Assembly (NCBI GenBank): GCA_030280995.1
Contig: JASXTE010000001.1
Coordinates: 15,583,106-15,647,105 of the forward strand
Direction: 5' to 3'
Origin: Hemileia vastatrix
Taxonomy: Eukaryota; Basidiomycota; Pucciniomycetes; Pucciniales; Zaghouaniaceae
DNA: 64,000 nt
Shown piece by piece: positions 59,494 through 64,000 of this stretch. A program made the translations under genes and the position numbers. The notes under the pieces are model-generated. The model did not search any database, had not been told where the DNA came from, and saw only the letters and a list, made by a program, of their open reading frames with translations. Every line of letters starts with the position of its first letter. Within the stretch, counting starts at the first letter, position 1.

Positions 59494-60298
59494 TGTCACC
59501 AGAAGACCTAGGCACAAGGTCGAGAGAGTTCCTGGAAGTGAGATGGAGAGAGTTTAGAAATTCTTCAAAGCACAGAGGAAATGTTTGAGGAAGTGACTTG
59601 AAGATGACTTGAAGGAAGAGCTACTGCTTTGAGATATGTTCGATAAGAATTCTAATATATTTTAAGGGTAATATTAATATTCTTAAGATCTCAAAAAGGG
59701 TTGGAAACTCAATAATCAAAGATTTAAGATATAGAAATGATTACTGAGAAAAGTAAGGAAAGATACAATAAAAATGATTTAACCTAAAGCTTAACCACTA
59801 TTAACTATGTATACGTTTTATAATTTAATTCTAAAGAAATATCAAACCACAATCCAACCCCTTTTGTATCGATTACTCCTCCTTGCATTGACCTCATACC
59901 CATCCATCATTCCCCACACCACAGACCACCAAAATACACCCGTTACACCTGGACCCTCCTCACTAACATTGGGTAACCTTTTAATCCTCCACTAACCATC
60001 CCGTCCATTCTCACTACCCCTTTTAATAACCCACAGATACTTAATAAGCCTTTTAGCGGACTATTACATTAACTATTGTGCTGTGTGTTGCTTTTTGAGG
60101 AAAAGACTAAAACACACTATTGAGGGATTGACCAATTTAGATTTAAAGTTTAGACTAGCCCTGTTGAATAGTGAGTACACAAATGAAAGTTGCAGTTGCT
60201 ATGTAGAGTTGTTTTCTGTGCTTCGAGTATGGATTTAGACCTCTGTATTATTGATTTAATGAGCTGTGTTTGCCTCGAGTGTCACGTAGCGCATGACA
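59494..60298 (-). repeat. 3' LTR of element 5
   Basis: TGTCACCAGAAGACC to GCGCATGACA; the inner-edge palindrome at 60280-60298 has its CACGTG decayed to CACGTA. Confidence 0.92.
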
Positions 60299-60308
60299 GA
60301 TGCACGGG

Positions 60309-60316
60309 TATAAAAG
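60309..60316 (+). promoter_or_regulatory. TATA box of the antisense gene, element 5
   Basis: TATAAAAG, 10 bp inside the LTR, about 90 bp upstream of the former start codon. Confidence 0.65.
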
Positions 60317-60396
60317 TGCAAGCTCCTTTGAGTGTGAGACATATTCTTCCCACACTACTCTCTCTTAACTCTTCTTTTAATTATATTATATTTATT

Positions 60397-61331
60397 ACGT
60401 TGACTTGTCCTACCCCAACTCCCACGCATCCACACCCCAAAGCAGATGGTGGTATGGTTACCCAGAAATATTCTCAAGCCTGCACAGCCTGTGAATCAAT
60501 GGAATATTTTTGCATCTAAAGTACGGCTACACAAGGTCCTTGCCAGAAATGCGAGTTTTGCCGCTGGAGATGAGTGACGTGTGATTCCCTATCAAAAAAC
60601 ACGGACATCAAACAACAATTTACAAAAACTAAATACTGGGTAATCCCAAAGACCAAAGAGGTGGTCAAAGATATCTGGGACGTATTGGTTTGGGACAATC
60701 AGTCGGTGGAAGAGATTGAGGAGGAGGTCGAGGATACTGTGGCAGCCTGGGTAACCCAGACCACTGGTAATAAACAAGGGGTGGAAGATGAGGTAGATGA
60801 GTTGGTTGAAGAGGATGAGGATGAAGTCCCCATCTTGAGGCAGAAGCCAAAGAAGCAGCCAATGTTCATCGAAGATGATAAAGAGGAGAAGGAAGTGACA
60901 GTGAAAGTCACACTAAAGTTATTTATAGAGGCTGACCCATTTTTTGAAGTAAATCTGCTTTTATTTTATTTTAAAAAAATTTGTTACTGATGACCATATG
61001 GTTTAGAATTCATATTTCATCGCAGAAGCTCCAATTTTGAAAGCTGCACCATTGCTTCCAGTTGAGGAAAATCAAACAGTGATTGATTTGGGGGAGGAAA
61101 ACGAAGAAACACTTGACCAGGTATGGTCGAAGAAATCTTGGCAGGGTCAACGAGCTAGATTTATCAAAGATTTAAGTGGTGAGGTTGACAAGATTGTCGA
61201 TGCCACCTCCTTCAATGTGGCAGAAGAATTAAGGAGAGGGGGAGGCATTTGAGAAATTCAGAAAAGAAATAAGGGTGGTTTTGGAAAAAATGAAGAAATT
61301 GGTTCAGGAGAAAATACAGGAGAAAATTTGA
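60397..61331 (+). pseudogene. Antisense zinc-cluster-like gene of element 5
   Basis: The start codon is ACG at 60397-60399 where elements 3 and 4 have ATG. First arm complete, CTACESMEYFC; a stop follows two codons later, then CQKCEFCRWR with a TGA. The FTKTKYWVIPKTKEVV box, a long acidic stretch (EEIEEEVEDT, VDELVEEDEDEVP) and the intron (60949-61006) follow. Exon 2 starts like element 3 (VEENQTVIDLGEENEETLDQ) but has a deletion near 61230 that shifts the frame before the conserved FEK...LEKMKK helix. This copy best preserves the cysteine pattern. Confidence 0.7.
60949..61006 (+). other. Predicted 58-nt intron of the element 5 antisense gene
   Basis: GTAAAT donor (weakened), CTGAT near the end, TTTAG acceptor; same position and phase 0 as in elements 3 and 4. 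Confidence 0.6.
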
Positions 61332-62220
61332 AATGGAAAGAGAAAAAAAGAAAGAAAGAGGGGAGGAAGAAAAGTAGAAAGCAATTTGTGTATTTATTTG
61401 TTTATTTTATTTTTTTGTTTAATTGAAATTTTGATATATATTTTATAAGATTTTGAGAAAGAAAAAGAAAAAAGGAAAAAAGAAAAGATTTGAAAAAACT
61501 TTTGTTTTTAATTTTGAAACAAGGAAAGAGAGAATTTTTAACTGAGGAAATTGTAGTTTAAGTTTTGAAAAGAAAAATTTAAGTAAGAAAAAAAATAGTT
61601 GATTGAAACAATTATGTTTGAAACAAAAATTTAATGAGAGAAAAATTTATTATTGGTGAAAGTTTATTTATTGAATTTTTTGAGGGATTTCGGTTATTTG
61701 AAAAAGAAAGAAGAAAAATAGTTTTGAAAAAAGAATTTTAAAGAAAGAAGTAATTTGTTCGAAGAATTTTAAAAGAGAGATTTAAAGGCTGAAGTGAAGT
61801 TTGAGAAAGATTGTCTTATTGAGTTTGTGAAAAAAACTGATAGTTTGAAGAAAAAGAAATAAGGGAAAAGAAGAAAAGTTTGAAAGGAGAAAAGAAAAAA
61901 AATAAAGAAATTATAAATTTTTTAAGATTTTATTTTAATGAATTTTAAAATTTTTATTTTATCATTTTATTTTATTTCACTTTTTAATTTTAACTTTTAA
62001 TTTAATTTAATTTTAGTTTATTTTATTTCATTTATTTAATTTATTTATTTATTTTTAAAGAATGTTGAAAAAAGCTTTTGAGAAGAAGAAAGAAGAAAAG
62101 ATAAAACAGAGTAAGGATTTTTAGATGATAAGGAGTTTTAGTACTTAAAAAGATGAAAGGAAAAGAGAAAGAAGAGAAAATATAAAAGAGAGTTTTAAGG
62201 TTTTGGTTTTAAAGGATATT
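61332..62220. repeat. Polypurine/polypyrimidine spacer, element 5
   Basis: GAAAGAAAAAG and TTTATTTTATTT runs, no gene; counterpart of the tracts in elements 3 and 4. Confidence 0.8.
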
Positions 62221-62221
62221 T

Positions 62222-64000
62222 AAGATGAAACAATTTTAAGAGTTCAGGGGCATAAAAAAAATTGATGGCTGGTCCCAGGATGTTTTGTCTGAGTCATCAA
62301 AGAAGCCTTCCCATTCCACAAGGTATTGAAGTTTCCCCTTGCACATTCTTGAATCAAGGATATGGCTTACTTCCCACTCTAGATGGTCTTCTACTTCGAC
62401 CAGTTCAGGAGGAGGTTGGTTCCTTCCCAGGTATGTTTCTTGAGCCAGTTCCAGGAGAGATAGGTGGAAAACAGGGTGAATAGCCTGCCATTTAGGAGGT
62501 AGTTTGAGTTGAAATGCAGTTTTAGAGACTTTGGAGTCAATTTCGAATGGTCCCAAATGACTTTCAGCCAGTTTCTTTGATGGTTGAGTTATTCAAATTT
62601 TTTGTGAGTCAAGCCACACTTTCTCGCCTGATTTAAAGGAAGGAGCAGATTGTCGATATTTGATGGCCTGTTCCTTGTAACTTCCAATTGCTAATTCAAA
62701 GTTTGATTTAAGTTCTTCTTGGAGTTGTGATATGTTTTGAAGATAATGTTCCGCAGGATGACTAGTTCCTACATGGATTGAGTTGAATTGAGGAAGTCTT
62801 CCATAAACAGTTTTGAAAGGAGATTGTTGTGTTAAAGAATGAGTTGAGTTATTTTAAGCAAATTTGGTCAATGGTAACCATGTGGTCCAAATGTCTTGTT
62901 GGTAACTGACATACATTTGAAGGTATTGTTCAAGGATTAGGTTGACCCTTTCTGTTTGCCCATCGGTTTCAGGTTTTTAGGCCGTGGAGAGATTCTTCGT
63001 GGTATTGAGTTGTCAACAAAATTGAGTCCAGAATGTGGATACAAACAATGAGCCTCTATCTGAAATAATATCATTAGGTAAGCCATGTTTGGAAATTACA
63101 TATTCTAGAAAATTTTTTGACAAATCTTCTTCTGAAGCAGTAGTAGTGGTTTTAATGAAAATAGACATCTTTGAAAATCTATCTACTATTACTAATATAG
63201 CATCAAAATTATTAGAAAAAGGAAGTTGAGAAATAAAGTCCATCGATAAAGATTCCCAAGTTTTAGAGGGAATAGGAAGGGGTTGAAGCAACCCATGCTT
63301 CTAGTGACGCAGAGCCTTATTCCTATTACATTTTTAACAAGATCTAATATAGGCATTGATATTTCTGGTCATTCCTGGCCAGAAGAAATCCCTTGCTATC
63401 AACTGGTAGGTTTTATCAACCCCAAAATGACAAGCTAATGGAGAATCATGTCAACTATTAAAAATCCAAGATTTTATTTCATTATTGTTGGGTATGACTA
63501 CTCTAACTTTGAAAACTAATAGACCTGATTAAATACTAAATCTTTTGGCCCCTTGCTTTGAGAGTATTTTTTCTTTTATCCCAAAACAATAATTGTCCTT
63601 TGACTGAACTTTGAGGATGTTGGATAGTGGATTTTGAAAAGATTGAATTGTCATTGAATTAAGTTGATGAGTTTTTAACATTGATTCATTGAAAATTGAT
63701 TTCACATTTTCTAGGTTCTTGTCAGCAAATGCGTCCCCCCGCTGTGGGTAAACATTTTCCCGACATGAAAGGATATCTGGGACAATGCAGTTCTTACCTG
63801 GGCAATAGGAAATAGAAAAAGGAAATTAAGACATAAAATTAGCCCACCTGGCTTGAAGCCTGGTTAACACTTTGGAACACATAAATTATTTCAAAGTGTT
63901 ATGGTGAATTAGGATTTGAAAAGGACTATCTTGGTTGAGAAGAAAAGAGAGCCATTTTTTAAGACAATTTTTAGTAGTTAAAAGCTCCTTGTCATGAATT
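62222..64000 (-). pseudogene. Pol of element 5 (chromodomain, integrase, RNase H end)
   Basis: The chromodomain and the integrase tail are in one frame at 62236-62556 (GPFEIDSKVSKTAFQLKLPP, then AIHPVFHLSLLEL and DSRMCKGKLQYLVEWEGF). The integrase core is at 63291-63013 (SMDFISQLP, SDRGSLFVSTFW). Zinc finger remnants lie near 63330-63450. RNase H/tether sequence from about 63750 onward, without an open frame. Cut by the window end. Confidence 0.88.

Larger units (their letters stand above)
59494..64000 (-). mobile_element. Chromodomain gypsy element 5, 3' half, minus strand
   Basis: 3' LTR at 59494-60298 (805 bp), then the antisense gene, polypurine spacer, chromodomain/integrase and the start of RNase H, leaving the window. 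Same family as elements 3 and 4 and likewise inserted in LTR X. The target duplication cannot be checked. Confidence 0.9.

Overview
The window reads as a transposon graveyard from a large, AT-rich fungal genome (roughly one third GC by eye). I infer a basidiomycete, most likely a rust (Pucciniales). Reasons: the Ty3/gypsy polyprotein at 8.8-12.7 kb has the style of rust elements; the broken SNF2 ATPase (40.3-44.7 kb) and the TNP2-type (CACTA) transposase (47.4-50.4 kb) belong to families that are abundant in basidiomycetes; introns are short with GTAAGT donors; and repeat copies differ largely by CpG-to-TpG/CpA changes. I found no intact host gene, no tRNA or rRNA gene, and nothing prokaryotic.

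Layout. 1-3439: 5' part of a minus-strand gypsy element (A) with its LTR, cut by the window edge. 3443-6469: two minus-strand, intron-containing genes (Z1, Z2) for zinc-cluster-like proteins, separated by a 9-copy short repeat, next to an LTR of family C (6398-7490). 7496-16898: a nearly full-length minus-strand gypsy element (B) with two 1265-bp LTRs. 16899-21400: heavily decayed minus-strand gypsy element (D). 22033-22293: a CACTA-type MITE with a TGT target duplication. 22803-24560: a plus-strand relative (E) of D. About 24.9-39.0 kb: a higher-order tandem array of ~240-bp palindromic units in ~1.6-kb blocks, broken by a 448-bp MITE (26671-27118) and by complete chromodomain gypsy element 3 (28122-36541, TSD GGTCC). 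40.3-44.7 kb: SNF2 pseudogene split by a C-family solo LTR that itself carries another insertion. 47.4-50.4 kb: TNP2 transposase pseudogene. 50639-64000: an old LTR (X) hit twice by chromodomain gypsy elements on the minus strand: element 4 (50729-59113, TSD AGGGG) and element 5 (59494 to beyond the window).

The most interesting system is in chromodomain elements 3, 4 and 5. Each carries, between integrase/chromodomain and the 3' LTR, a gene on the opposite strand to gag-pol. It has its own TATA box about 10 bp inside the 3' LTR, a palindrome with a CACGTG or related core at the LTR edge just upstream, one ~55-nt intron at the same place, and a protein made of two CX2CX6C arms (the second one basic), an acidic middle and a helical C-terminus. 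This looks like a Zn(II)2Cys6 cluster with its two arms in swapped order. The unrelated-by-LTR Z1 and Z2 genes have the same layout, so at least two gypsy lineages seem to carry such a gene. A long strand-asymmetric polypyrimidine tract separates the convergent 3' ends of pol and the antisense gene. Every copy here is broken by stops, a lost start codon or lost cysteines, but the breaks differ between copies, so the ancestral architecture can be read by comparison.
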